Source: Bryobacterales bacterium
GTDB lineage: Bacteria; Acidobacteriota; Terriglobia; Bryobacterales; Bryobacteraceae
Reading direction: 5' to 3'
NCBI GenBank assembly: GCA_025350625.1
Contig: JANXXL010000114.1
Coordinates: 1-44,979 of the forward strand
DNA: 44,979 nt
Shown in pieces: positions 27,385-36,206 of the stretch. How positions within the stretch are numbered: position 1 is the first letter of the stretch; each line of letters starts with the position of its first letter. The notes under the pieces are model-generated. The model made no database searches, was not told the origin of the DNA, and saw nothing but the letters and a program-made list of their open reading frames with translations. Both the position numbers and the translations under genes were made by a program.

Positions 27385-28965
27385 TTAGTCGGTAGGATTT
27401 CGTGGGAACTTCAAGTACGGTAAGCGAACTCCGTCGTCCATCACACGGTCCGCCCGAATGCGGTTGGGGGCTTGAAAACCAGTGGCGCCTCCATTGGTCA
27501 CGAAATCGTCCTGCTCCACTCCATCGCCGCTTACGCCCAGTCCTCCCACCAGGACGCCATTCCGGTAGAGCGGTAGTGAGCCAGGGAAGAACACGATTCC
27601 ATTCTGATAGGGATTGGCGGGTTGCGCGCCCTGCGTGCACGGATTTAATACATCGAACTGATACAGGGAAAAGAACGGACCGGGTTCGGTGAAGTCAATC
27701 CCGGGCGGATACAGAGGCTGCGCTCCAAATCCGAGGGTGCGATTGGTGACGGCCGTATTTCGAGGAACGCCCGGCAAGTCCGTTGCGGTGCGGTTCGGTC
27801 CGCTGAAGTAGATTACGTTGCGGGCCTTGGCGACCGAAACGTCAATACTGAACACGGTCGCATCTTTCATGCGGTGGAGGCCGATGATCTGACCGTCGAG
27901 ATCGGAAACTGCAATTACAAATTTGGCACGCGTCCCCAGCGGAAGGCGGATGTTTCCGCGGGTCTGATTGGCGAGAGCGATGCTCTGATCTACAATGCGG
28001 CGCACTTCCTCGGCGGTTAAGCCACCCAATGGTCCAGTCATAGGCGCGACCAAATCTCCTTCGGGTGCGGGTCCGGGACTGTCGAAGGGCACAACGATGA
28101 ATTGCCCCAGAGCGGCGAGCGCCACATCGTCGAGATTGGCTCCGCCAGCCACTGGTTGGGTACCGTCTGGCTGCGAAGCCTGGTCCACGAAGGGCAAAGC
28201 GATTCCGTCGATAAACACCGCGCCTGGATCAGGAGGTGGCAGCGGGAGGAACCCGGCATCCCTGGAGCCGACGAAGGCGGAATACTCGGCCACCGCCGGC
28301 GATACGCCTGCGATTCCCACTCCGCCCACCATCCGGCCATTCTTATACAAGGGGACACCGCCGGGATTTACTGCGGAAGGGTCGCTATCCGTCAAATCTT
28401 TTTTGCCGGTGATGATGCCCAGGCCGGACTGGTTGCCGTCCAAGCTCGTTGCAGCGGGAAACTCCTGTCCCGGAATATAGGCGGCATTGAACGAGCATCC
28501 GCGATTGGTATTTTCAATCCCGTAGAGAGCGCCGTTCGAGACGTACAGGATACCGGGCGGGAAATGGATGCCGCTGATGAAGCGAACGGTGCGGCTAGAG
28601 AGCGGCGCCTGGCTGTTGCTGAAGAATGCCGCCGTCCGGGCAACGGCTGCGGCCAATTCGTTGGTGTCCACCGACTGGCTGAAGTTGCCGGTGGAGAGAA
28701 GCGGGGCTCCGTATTTGCGGAAAACCGCCAGAATGTTTCCTTGACGGTCACTCACTGCAATAACCATGGCCGGATCATCGACCGCTCCGGCTGCCTTGGC
28801 GATGATGATCTGGACGTCAGCGGCAGTCAGGCTCTCCGTGTTCGGAACCAGGCCGGCATCGGGGTCGATAGCATCTTGGGCCAAACTGGTTCCCGGAAAA
28901 GAAATCACAGCCAGTAGAGCCGCCAGCAAAGATTTTCTCGTCGAATTGCTCGTCGATCTTCTCAT
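27385..28965 (-). CDS. Exported protein with two GlcG/HbpS-like domains
   Basis: A 526-residue protein with a signal peptide (about 1-29, ending TSLAQ) and two DUF336 (GlcG/HbpS) domains in tandem, about 45-260 and 315-510. Each shows the same landmarks: LTAADVQIIIAKA / LTAEEVRRIVDQS, VIAVSDRQGNILAVFR / VIAVSDLDGQIIGLHR, and GGVPLYKNGRMVGGVGIAG / GSLPLYRNGVLVGGLGVSG. Family members bind haem or related ligands. Its ATG shares one base with the stop of the c554-like gene (TGATG), so translation is coupled. Among four redox or envelope genes it may hold haem or act as a redox accessory; this is inference. Confidence 0.8.
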   Translation of the reverse strand: MRRSTSNSTRKSLLAALLAVISFPGTSLAQDAIDPDAGLVPNTESLTAADVQIIIAKAAGAVDDPAMVIAVSDRQGNILAVFRKYGAPLLSTGNFSQSVDTNELAAAVARTAAFFSNSQAPLSSRTVRFISGIHFPPGILYVSNGALYGIENTNRGCSFNAAYIPGQEFPAATSLDGNQSGLGIITGKKDLTDSDPSAVNPGGVPLYKNGRMVGGVGIAGVSPAVAEYSAFVGSRDAGFLPLPPPDPGAVFIDGIALPFVDQASQPDGTQPVAGGANLDDVALAALGQFIVVPFDSPGPAPEGDLVAPMTGPLGGLTAEEVRRIVDQSIALANQTRGNIRLPLGTRAKFVIAVSDLDGQIIGLHRMKDATVFSIDVSVAKARNVIYFSGPNRTATDLPGVPRNTAVTNRTLGFGAQPLYPPGIDFTEPGPFFSLYQFDVLNPCTQGAQPANPYQNGIVFFPGSLPLYRNGVLVGGLGVSGDGVEQDDFVTNGGATGFQAPNRIRADRVMDDGVRLPYLKFPRNPTD

Positions 28966-30296
28966 CAGGGCAACAAAGCCTCCACATTTTTCATCTGGTG
29001 AGCGAATGTTTGCGGGTTATAGGCCGAAGGATTTTGCAGCAACTGAAACAGAGTGTTAATGGCGGCACGTACGGGCCCATCGTTTCCGGTCTTCCCATTC
29101 GCCCGGGAAGAGGCGATAAATAGGGTATCGATGGCCATGGTGGCCTGCTCGGCGGTGCGCTCTCCCTGCCAGGCGATGCGTTCGTAGTCGGCGGCGATCA
29201 TTTTCAGCAGGCGATTCGTTCTTGCCGTATCGATTTGCGCCGCGGCCATGCGTTTGGCCACGGCATCGGCCACCTCGGCAGCGCTCGCGGCGGCCTTGGC
29301 AATCTGGACCTTATCCGCAACGATATCGCTGACTAAAGCCAAAACCTTCTTGACCTCGGAATCCAACTGCTGCGCCGAGTTACGATCGATTTCCGCGGCA
29401 ACCAGCTGAAATATCGCGTACCGTGAAGGGTTCCAAGGCGGATTCCCGGCCCTGCGGCCCTGGTAGCCGCGCTCCTGGCGCCAGCTATCTTTCGCGGCTA
29501 CCAGGCTGTGATGGCAGGAAAAGCAATCCAGCTCGGCATATTCCGGCCAGAACCTGCTGGTATTCCGCGAAATACGCAGCAGGTTCTCGCGCAACTGGAC
29601 GGCTTGCCCGACAACCATGGTCTTGACTTCAATCGAAGGATCTTTCTCCGTGCCGTCAGCCCAATGCCTCGGCATGACCGCTTCAAAAGATGCCTGCTCA
29701 AAGTAAAGATCCGGATGGCCGGCCGCGATCATTTCGTGATCGACATATTTTTCACCGTTGCCTAAATGGCACGACAGGCATTTTTCACTGCGCTTGATCA
29801 GATCGCGCGTGTCATACATGCCTAAAGCTAAGGACTTCTCATAATTCCAGCCGCGTGTCGTGTGCGGCCCCAACCAATTAGACGCGGGACCGTGGCAATT
29901 TTCGCAACCCACTCCATCGTTGCGATCGAAGGAGCTGGCCTTCTGGGATTGATCCACGTCAATGGCATGGCAGGTCAGGCAACGCGAGGACTTTTGCGTG
30001 TCCAGGTTCAGGATGCGGCCCATGCGTTGGCCAATGTCGCCGGTCAGCGCAGCGAAGGCGCGCGTGTGTTTGTCCTGCACCACCCAGGTGCTGTATTCGT
30101 TTTGCAGAACACTGGTTTCTTGTCGCGGCTGAACGCCGCCATGGCAACTGGATGAGCTGCACGATCCGGGCCCTGTGTATTGCGCCGGAACCGTCTGGGC
30201 CTGCAACAGTCCACCGGCGGCGAGCAAGAGAAGGAAGGTGTCTCGGTTTCGCAAGCTACTCCCAACCGAGAATAGGCAAGGCTTCATCATACCCAA
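28965..30296 (-). CDS. Pentahaem cytochrome c, c554-like
   Basis: The 443-residue exported protein has a signal peptide (hydrophobic 20-32, ending GLLQAQ) and five c-type haem sites: CX4CH at Cys46 (CSSSSCH) and CXXCH at Cys106, 131, 173 and 258. The spacing and the opening YTGPGSC...CHGG resemble the cytochrome c554 / multihaem reductase family. The C-terminal 180 residues are helical and haem-free. It is coupled to the cyclase gene by a 10-nt overlap and to the GlcG-domain gene by a 1-nt overlap. Periplasmic electron carriage is likely; an enzymatic role on N or S compounds cannot be excluded. Confidence 0.88.
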   Translation of the reverse strand: MGMMKPCLFSVGSSLRNRDTFLLLLAAGGLLQAQTVPAQYTGPGSCSSSSCHGGVQPRQETSVLQNEYSTWVVQDKHTRAFAALTGDIGQRMGRILNLDTQKSSRCLTCHAIDVDQSQKASSFDRNDGVGCENCHGPASNWLGPHTTRGWNYEKSLALGMYDTRDLIKRSEKCLSCHLGNGEKYVDHEMIAAGHPDLYFEQASFEAVMPRHWADGTEKDPSIEVKTMVVGQAVQLRENLLRISRNTSRFWPEYAELDCFSCHHSLVAAKDSWRQERGYQGRRAGNPPWNPSRYAIFQLVAAEIDRNSAQQLDSEVKKVLALVSDIVADKVQIAKAAASAAEVADAVAKRMAAAQIDTARTNRLLKMIAADYERIAWQGERTAEQATMAIDTLFIASSRANGKTGNDGPVRAAINTLFQLLQNPSAYNPQTFAHQMKNVEALLP

Positions 30297-32149
30297 GCGT
30301 CCTGGTCTCGTTGCAACGGGACATTCGACAGCGTTCCGGACAAGAGTGACGAGACCGTATAAATTTCGATCGGCTCGGACTGCCCTTTGACGGCAGCAGC
30401 GCCCAAGCGCGTCACTTCGATTTCGTCTTCAACGAAGACCTGCGTCGCACGGCTCATCAGCAACCTGGTGTTATGTTCCTTGTTTAAACTCTCCATCCGC
30501 GATGCCACGTTAACGGTGTCTCCCAAAACTGTGTATTCCATCTTATCCTGGGATCCCACGTTTCCGATCACCGCCAATCCACTGTGTAGACCGGCGCCGG
30601 TTTGAAATCGGGAGGGGGCTGTTACCATTTCCACTGCGCAACGCACCGCGCGTAAGGGGTGACGGCCCAGCTCGGCGCCCTCTTCATCCGAAAATATCGC
30701 GAGTATTCCATCGCCTAAGAATTTATTCACATGACCGCCATGCCGGATGATGATCGACACCATCTGCTGCATATACTCGTTTAACAGGTCAACTACTAAA
30801 GTTGGGTCCTTATCTTCGCAAAAGCTGGTAAATCCGCGAATGTCAGTAAACAGAATGGTGACGAACTGACGCGTACCGGAGAGTGTGATGGTGCTTGAGT
30901 CGTCCAGAGTGCGCGCCACCCGCTTGCCGACGAACACCGTCACGGCGCGGCGGAAGTGATCGCGCCTTTGTTCAGCCGTCACATAGCGGTAAATGACGGA
31001 CACCAGCAACGTCAGCAGCCAGCACACGGCCAGATCCGATGCGGAAAGGTCAAAACCGGCGCGAAAAACCAAGTGCGAGGCGGCCAGCGCGGACGCGAGG
31101 ATAGCGATCCCCGACGGCACCGCCCAGCTAGTTCGCAGCAGCGTGGCCGCGCCAAAGGTGGCGAAAGCAATCGCCAGCAAAGCGAACAAACGAAGCCAGG
31201 ATGGCGCGGGAACGATATATTGCCCGGTAAGAATGGTGTTCAGGGTGTTGGCGTGGACTTCAACTCCCGCGGTGGTCCACTTCAGGCCTTGAAATCCGGT
31301 GTAGAACGGAGTCGGGAATCGGTCGTCATAGCTATCCAGACCGATCATCACGATCTTGCCGGCCACCCAGTCCTTGAGCTGCTGCGTGCGGCCGGCCTTG
31401 GTTGCGGCGACAAAATCCGCCAAAGAGATACGCGGAAAAGTTCCGGCGGGACCGGCGAAATTGATCAGGATTTGACGATCCGCCTCACCGCGGATGACTT
31501 TCCCGTTCAGCCGCAGTTGTCCGTCCTCCAGCACGGCTGCCTGATCCAGGAATTTCTCGGCGATTTTCAGCGAGAAACTACGCGCGAGGGGAATCGCAGC
31601 CTGCGCTCCGGATGCCGGAGCTTCGAGCAATTCCTGGCGGCGCACAAAATCGTCGGAATCCACCGTCAGGTTTGAGTAGCCGAACAGACCCAGCGCGGAC
31701 GCGATCATGTTCACCGGAATGGGCCAGTCCTTTTGCTTGGCAAGCAGACCCGGCACGAGACCGATCACCACCGGTACGCGGGCGGAAGCGACCGCATCCG
31801 CCAGGATGGCGTCATTCCCGGGCGCCCATTTTTCCACAGGAATGCCGAATGCAATATCCATCGCCACCACTTTGGCCCCGCCCAGCTCCGCTCCACGAAT
31901 CGCCTGCGCGTAGTAGGGGTGCCAGAAAGCCTGCAACTCGGAAAAAGTGTTCAGAGCCTTATCGTCGGCGACGACCAGAACCACGTTGCTGGTGGGGCGT
32001 TTGCCGCGCAACACGAAGTTGGCGTCGTAGGCCTTTAGGGAGAGCAACTGAAAAAAGCGGGTGGTACTGAGTAGTTGAGTTCCGGAAGCGGCGGCGAGGG
32101 TGACCAGTCCCCATACCAGACCGTAACTCCAGCGATTCCGAGTTAGCAA
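30287..32149 (-). CDS. CHASE2-domain class III adenylate/guanylate cyclase
   Basis: A 620-residue membrane protein: N-terminal TM (11-27), extracytoplasmic CHASE2 sensor (about 30-310), three TM segments (about 320-390) and a class III cyclase domain (425-605). Metal-binding Asp436 (FTDIRGF) and Asp480 (KFLGDG) are present, as are Asn547 and Arg551 (TVNVASR). The substrate-specifying pair is Lys476 and Thr540 (YTVLGDT); Thr in place of Asp is the pattern of the class IIIb cyclases, some of which respond to bicarbonate. cAMP is the probable product. The start is TTG 32149, without an in-frame ATG nearby or a good ribosome-binding site, so it may be expressed at a low level. It heads the cytochrome operon. 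Confidence 0.9.
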   Translation of the reverse strand: MLTRNRWSYGLVWGLVTLAAASGTQLLSTTRFFQLLSLKAYDANFVLRGKRPTSNVVLVVADDKALNTFSELQAFWHPYYAQAIRGAELGGAKVVAMDIAFGIPVEKWAPGNDAILADAVASARVPVVIGLVPGLLAKQKDWPIPVNMIASALGLFGYSNLTVDSDDFVRRQELLEAPASGAQAAIPLARSFSLKIAEKFLDQAAVLEDGQLRLNGKVIRGEADRQILINFAGPAGTFPRISLADFVAATKAGRTQQLKDWVAGKIVMIGLDSYDDRFPTPFYTGFQGLKWTTAGVEVHANTLNTILTGQYIVPAPSWLRLFALLAIAFATFGAATLLRTSWAVPSGIAILASALAASHLVFRAGFDLSASDLAVCWLLTLLVSVIYRYVTAEQRRDHFRRAVTVFVGKRVARTLDDSSTITLSGTRQFVTILFTDIRGFTSFCEDKDPTLVVDLLNEYMQQMVSIIIRHGGHVNKFLGDGILAIFSDEEGAELGRHPLRAVRCAVEMVTAPSRFQTGAGLHSGLAVIGNVGSQDKMEYTVLGDTVNVASRMESLNKEHNTRLLMSRATQVFVEDEIEVTRLGAAAVKGQSEPIEIYTVSSLLSGTLSNVPLQRDQDAWV

Positions 32150-32262
32150 TGGCGCAGCCTATCCCAGCCCGTGAGATGACGTGGGTAAGAGTAAGTCTAC
32201 AATAACTTAGGTTTGCTGGTTTCTTGTGGCGATGCAATGCGAAATTGGAGACGTTTTTGGTT

Positions 32263-32298
32263 CCGGCGCCGGTCCGGCTCGGTCATTCTTTGTATACT
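32263..32298 (+). promoter_or_regulatory. Promoter/operator candidate in the divergent redox intergenic region
   Basis: TATACT (32293-32298) is a good -10 for the rightward operon. The -35 position has no consensus hexamer, but an exact 10-bp palindrome CCGGCGCCGG (32263-32272) sits there, which would suit an activator or repressor site. The roughly 0.2-kb region between the two start codons must hold promoters for both directions. Confidence 0.4.
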
Positions 32299-32354
32299 CT
32301 TTTTATCAGCTTGCCCGTCGTTAATGAATGATGCCTTCGCGCAAGGAGGATGTC

Positions 32355-34034
32355 TTGATCTTTGATGACTTACGGGCCATTCAGAGTAAATATGGGTATT
32401 TGCCTACGGAGCAACTGCAGGATCTCTCAAAAAACAACGGCGTTCCTCTGTACCAGATCAATAGCGTCGCTGATTTCTATCCTCATTTTTACTTGACGCC
32501 GCAGCCTAAGGTGGCGGTGCGGGTTTGCACAGACATGTCCTGTCACTTGCGTGACGGAGGACGCCTGTTGAACGACCTGAAGCTGCGCCTGCAGGCTAGC
32601 GGTGCTCCTGACGTAGGAATTCGCGAATGCTCCTGCCTGGGACAGTGCGATGGCGCTCCCGCCATTCTGGTGAACGATCACGTCTACCGCGGCGCAGGTC
32701 TGGCGCAGACCGAGGCCCTGATTCTCATGGCTGCGACCGGAGGCGAACTGCCGTCATTTTCCGAGAAACCTGCGATTCCCGAACTGGCGTCGGAACCTTA
32801 CAAAGGCGGTCAGAGGTATGGAGCGTTGCGGCGCCTGGTGGAGACGCGGGATTGGGATGGAGTCATCGCCACTTTGAAGGCCGCCGGATTGAGCGGTTTG
32901 GGCGGCGCTGGCTTCCCTACGGGCGTCAAGTGGGAGGCGGTCCGCAAGGCACCGGGGACGGTCAAGTACGTCATCTGCAATGCGGATGAGAGCGAGCCGG
33001 GAACTATCAAGGATCGTTTCATTATCGAGAACCTGACCCACTTAGTGGTGGAAGGTATGATCATCGCGGGCCTGGTGACAGGGGCGCGCACCGGCATCTT
33101 TTACATACGCCATGAGTACGGACATCAAGAACACATCATGCATAAGGCCATCGAGGACGCCAAAGCGCAAGGCCTACTTGGTTCGCACATCCTAGGCAGC
33201 GATCTGGAATTCCATTTGGAAATCTTCGTCAGTCCTGGCGGCTACATTTGCGGCGAAGAGACCGCGCTGATTGAGGCCCTTGAAGGCAAGCGATCGGAGC
33301 CGCGCAACAAACCGCCCTTTCCCGTGATTGAGGGCCTGTGGCAAAAGCCTACCGCCTTGAATAATGTCGAGACGTTCGCCAATGTGCCGCAAATTCTTTT
33401 TAAAGGAGTAGATTGGTTCAAGGCGCAGGGGCAGAATGGCGCGGCTGGACTAAAGTTCGTCGGCGTCAGTGGCGACGTGCAGCGGCCGGGAATTTTTGAA
33501 ATCTCCATGGGGACTCCGGTGTCCGAAGTGATCCTCGGTCTCGCAGGCGGCGCGCCGGACGGAAAAAAAGTGAAAGCGTTCGCGCCGTCAGGCCCTTCCA
33601 CCGGATATTTGCCGGCTTCCATGCTGGACGTGAGACTCGACTTCAAATCGATGGCCGCTGCAGGATCCATGCTGGGTTCGTGCGCTATTGTGGTGTGCGC
33701 CGAAGGCCGCTGCATGCTGGACTTAGCGTTGAACGCCGTGAAGTTCTTCCGCAATGAATCTTGCGGTAAGTGCGTTCCCTGCCGCGTCGGTTCGCAGAAA
33801 ATGGTGGATATCCTGACTGGCTGGACGATGGGCAAAGGAACGCGCGCCGATTTCGAAATGGTAGACGACCTTACCGAGGCGCTTAAGCTCACCTCCATCT
33901 GCGGCCTAGGCCAGTTCGCACATTCTCCGATTACTTCGGTCTTGCAACATTTTCGGACTGAGGTAGAGGCCCACGTCTTTGAAAAACGCTGCCCCGAAGG
34001 AGTTTGCCCGATGCATGACCGGGTAGTCGCATGA
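32355..34034 (+). CDS. NuoE-NuoF fusion, NAD(P)H-oxidising flavo-iron-sulfur subunit
   Basis: The 559-residue protein joins a thioredoxin-like [2Fe-2S] domain (NuoE-type; Cys58, Cys63, Cys94, Cys98) to a NuoF-type core. The core has the FMN/NADH-binding GLGGAGFPTGVKWE and CNADESEPGTIKDR, then GGYICGEETALIEALEG, an SLBB-like part and the [4Fe-4S] motif ESCGKCVPCR...CGLG. It should take hydride from NAD(P)H and pass electrons to the next gene product, which overlaps by 4 nt (ATGA). Similar fusions occur in NAD-linked hydrogenases and formate dehydrogenases, but no such catalytic subunit is encoded here. The TTG at 32355 is chosen because AAGGAGG (32343-32349) precedes it by 5 nt; an ATG at 32328 in the same frame has no ribosome-binding site. 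Confidence 0.9.
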   Translation: MIFDDLRAIQSKYGYLPTEQLQDLSKNNGVPLYQINSVADFYPHFYLTPQPKVAVRVCTDMSCHLRDGGRLLNDLKLRLQASGAPDVGIRECSCLGQCDGAPAILVNDHVYRGAGLAQTEALILMAATGGELPSFSEKPAIPELASEPYKGGQRYGALRRLVETRDWDGVIATLKAAGLSGLGGAGFPTGVKWEAVRKAPGTVKYVICNADESEPGTIKDRFIIENLTHLVVEGMIIAGLVTGARTGIFYIRHEYGHQEHIMHKAIEDAKAQGLLGSHILGSDLEFHLEIFVSPGGYICGEETALIEALEGKRSEPRNKPPFPVIEGLWQKPTALNNVETFANVPQILFKGVDWFKAQGQNGAAGLKFVGVSGDVQRPGIFEISMGTPVSEVILGLAGGAPDGKKVKAFAPSGPSTGYLPASMLDVRLDFKSMAAAGSMLGSCAIVVCAEGRCMLDLALNAVKFFRNESCGKCVPCRVGSQKMVDILTGWTMGKGTRADFEMVDDLTEALKLTSICGLGQFAHSPITSVLQHFRTEVEAHVFEKRCPEGVCPMHDRVVA

Positions 34035-36205
34035 GCGTGGGGCGAATCGAGCTGACCATTGACGGCAACCAAGTCGCGGTCGCTCCCGGCACCACTGTGT
34101 TCGATGCCGCGCGCCTGAATGGGATTCCAATCCCTACACTCTGCCATCAGCAAAACGAAACGCCGGTAGGCGTGTGCCGCGTTTGCGTGGTGGATGTGGG
34201 GGGACGCGTTCTGGCCGCGTCCTGCGTTCGTCCGGTAGAAAACGGCATGGTCGTGCAGACGCAATCCGGCAAAGTTGTGAAATCGCGCCGCACCTTGGTC
34301 GAATTGCTGATGGCGGATCATCCGAGTCCCTGTGCCCGCCAGCGGCAATCGGGCGATTGTGAATTGGAAACCCTGGCGAAAGCCGAAGGCGTTCAACAAC
34401 CGCGTTTCGCGAAACGGCTGTCTTCGCGAGGGCAGGACGAATCATCCATGGCCATCGCGGTGGATCACGAAGCCTGTATTCTCTGCGATCGGTGTATTCG
34501 CGGTTGCATCGAGATCCGTCATAACGACGTATTGGCCCGGCGCGGCAAGGGATTTCAGACCGGCATTGCCTTCGATCTCAACTTGCCGATGGGTAACTCT
34601 TCCTGCGTTTCCTGCGGCGAATGCATGGTCTCTTGCCCGACCGGCGCACTGACTAACAAAATTGTTGTGAAGACCGCGTTGCCGCAGGGAGAGCCGGTGG
34701 CGGTGGAAGAACTGTTGGCACTGCCCTTTTTCCAAAAAGTCTCCGGGACATTTCTGGAGCTGAACAAGAACGCGGTGGTGCGCCGGCACTACAATGCAGG
34801 CGAAATCATTTGCCGCGAGGGCGAATACGGCTCCACCGCGTTCTACATAATCGAAGGCAAAGCCAGCGTATATCTATCGAGCCCTATGGCTCACGTCAAG
34901 ACCGAAGGCGGGGCTTCGGGATTTTTTAGCAGATTGACCAGCAAGTTGAGCAAGCGCCAGCCTACCGGCCGCGAGGCGGGAAGCGGACGATCCATCCCGA
35001 TCGATGCGCCCGTGGATCTCTCCATGGCCAACCCGGTGAACGAGCTGCGCGCCGGGGACCTGTTCGGGGAAATGACCTGCATGAACCGCTATCCGCGGTC
35101 TGCAACCGTGCGCGCCACCACCGATTGCGTGATGCTGGAGATGCTCAAAAACGTGCTGGAGATCGTGCAGCGCAATAAGACCATGCGCGCGCAGATCGAA
35201 AGCGATTACCGCACTCGCGCACTCGACGATCACCTGCGAACGGTGCCCATCTTCGCCAATCTCAGCCAGGACTTCATCGAAGGACTGCGTAACAAAGTGG
35301 ATCTGATCCGCTACTCCCAGGGCGACGTGATTTGCCGGCAGAACGATATTGCAGATAGCTTCTACCTGGTGCGCATTGGCTTTGTGAAGATCACAGAGGC
35401 ACATCCTGGCGGAGATCTGGTGTTGGCCTACCTGGGCCGCGGAAATTATTTCGGGGAAATTGGTTTGCTGGGCGACGGGCGGCGCACGGCTACCGTTACG
35501 GCGCTCGACCACGTGGAAGTGGTCCGCATCGGCGCCCAGGATTTTACAGACATGGTCCAGCGCTTTCCGGAGATTCGCAAAAGCCTAGAAGCGGTGGCAC
35601 AGGAACGCCTGGAGCAAAATCGGCGCAAGGTGGAGAGCGCGGCGACCGTCCCTCTGGAGAACTTCCTGGCACAAGGCTTGATGGAAGCGCAGAGTCTGCT
35701 GGTCTTGGATCTGGAGAAGTGCACGCGCTGCGATAACTGCGTAAAGGCCTGTGCGGATGCCCACGACGGAGTGACGCGGCTGATCCGCGAAGGAATGCGG
35801 TTCGACAAATATCTGGTCGCGACCTCCTGCCGTTCCTGCCGCGATCCGTTGTGCATGGTGGGTTGCCCGGTGGGTTCCATCCGCCGCAAGAATTCGCTGG
35901 AGATCGTGATCGAAGACTGGTGCGTGGGCTGCGGTCTGTGCGCCAAGAACTGCCCTTACGGCAACATCAATATGCATCCCATGGAAAGCCTGGAGACCGA
36001 TCCCTCGGCTCCCGCCCGGCAGACGGCGGTGGTGCGCCAGAAGGCCACCACTTGTGATTTGTGCCGCGATCACGAAGAACCGAGTTGCGTTTACGCCTGT
36101 CCGCACGACGCCGCACACCGCGTGGATCCGTCCACGCTCATCCAAATGTTGACTCCGGCCGCCGCCGATATCGCTAGAATGGCGGAAAGCGCCAGACGCA
36201 ATTAA
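34031..36205 (+). CDS. Iron-sulfur protein with two internal cyclic-nucleotide-binding domains
   Basis: A 724-residue cytoplasmic chimera. Residues 1-210 are NuoG-like: [2Fe-2S] Cys38, 49, 52, 65; a His-Cys motif with His97, Cys101 and Cys110 but Gln104 at the third ligand position; then two CxxCxxCxxxC clusters (149-159, 192-202). Residues about 232-395 and 404-520 are CNB domains with phosphate-binding cassettes FGEMTC...PRSATV (Glu347, Arg356) and FGEIGLL...RRTATV (Glu476, Arg485). The first CNB has an insert of about 50 residues (284-333). Residues 560-695 are a DmsB/NrfC-like four-cluster ferredoxin (Cys564-574, 600-612, 631-641, 675-690). Electrons from the NuoEF protein could enter at the N-terminus and leave through the C-terminus towards the membrane cytochrome, with cyclic nucleotide gating in between. 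Confidence 0.9.
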   Translation: MSVGRIELTIDGNQVAVAPGTTVFDAARLNGIPIPTLCHQQNETPVGVCRVCVVDVGGRVLAASCVRPVENGMVVQTQSGKVVKSRRTLVELLMADHPSPCARQRQSGDCELETLAKAEGVQQPRFAKRLSSRGQDESSMAIAVDHEACILCDRCIRGCIEIRHNDVLARRGKGFQTGIAFDLNLPMGNSSCVSCGECMVSCPTGALTNKIVVKTALPQGEPVAVEELLALPFFQKVSGTFLELNKNAVVRRHYNAGEIICREGEYGSTAFYIIEGKASVYLSSPMAHVKTEGGASGFFSRLTSKLSKRQPTGREAGSGRSIPIDAPVDLSMANPVNELRAGDLFGEMTCMNRYPRSATVRATTDCVMLEMLKNVLEIVQRNKTMRAQIESDYRTRALDDHLRTVPIFANLSQDFIEGLRNKVDLIRYSQGDVICRQNDIADSFYLVRIGFVKITEAHPGGDLVLAYLGRGNYFGEIGLLGDGRRTATVTALDHVEVVRIGAQDFTDMVQRFPEIRKSLEAVAQERLEQNRRKVESAATVPLENFLAQGLMEAQSLLVLDLEKCTRCDNCVKACADAHDGVTRLIREGMRFDKYLVATSCRSCRDPLCMVGCPVGSIRRKNSLEIVIEDWCVGCGLCAKNCPYGNINMHPMESLETDPSAPARQTAVVRQKATTCDLCRDHEEPSCVYACPHDAAHRVDPSTLIQMLTPAAADIARMAESARRN

Positions 36206-36206
36206 G

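Noticed and set aside
27350..27640. N-terminal extension of the barrel protein
   Set aside because: The 97 extra residues overlap the GlcG-domain gene in another frame and precede a clear signal peptide, so the later start is preferred.
30956..31675. Plus-strand frame opposite the cyclase
   Set aside because: Antisense to the TM and CHASE2 coding region of a clear cyclase; polar, low-information translation.
33242..34399. Long minus-strand open frame opposite the NuoEF and FeS genes
   Set aside because: It is antisense to two well-supported genes with clear motifs, shows no domain of its own and is explained by high GC.
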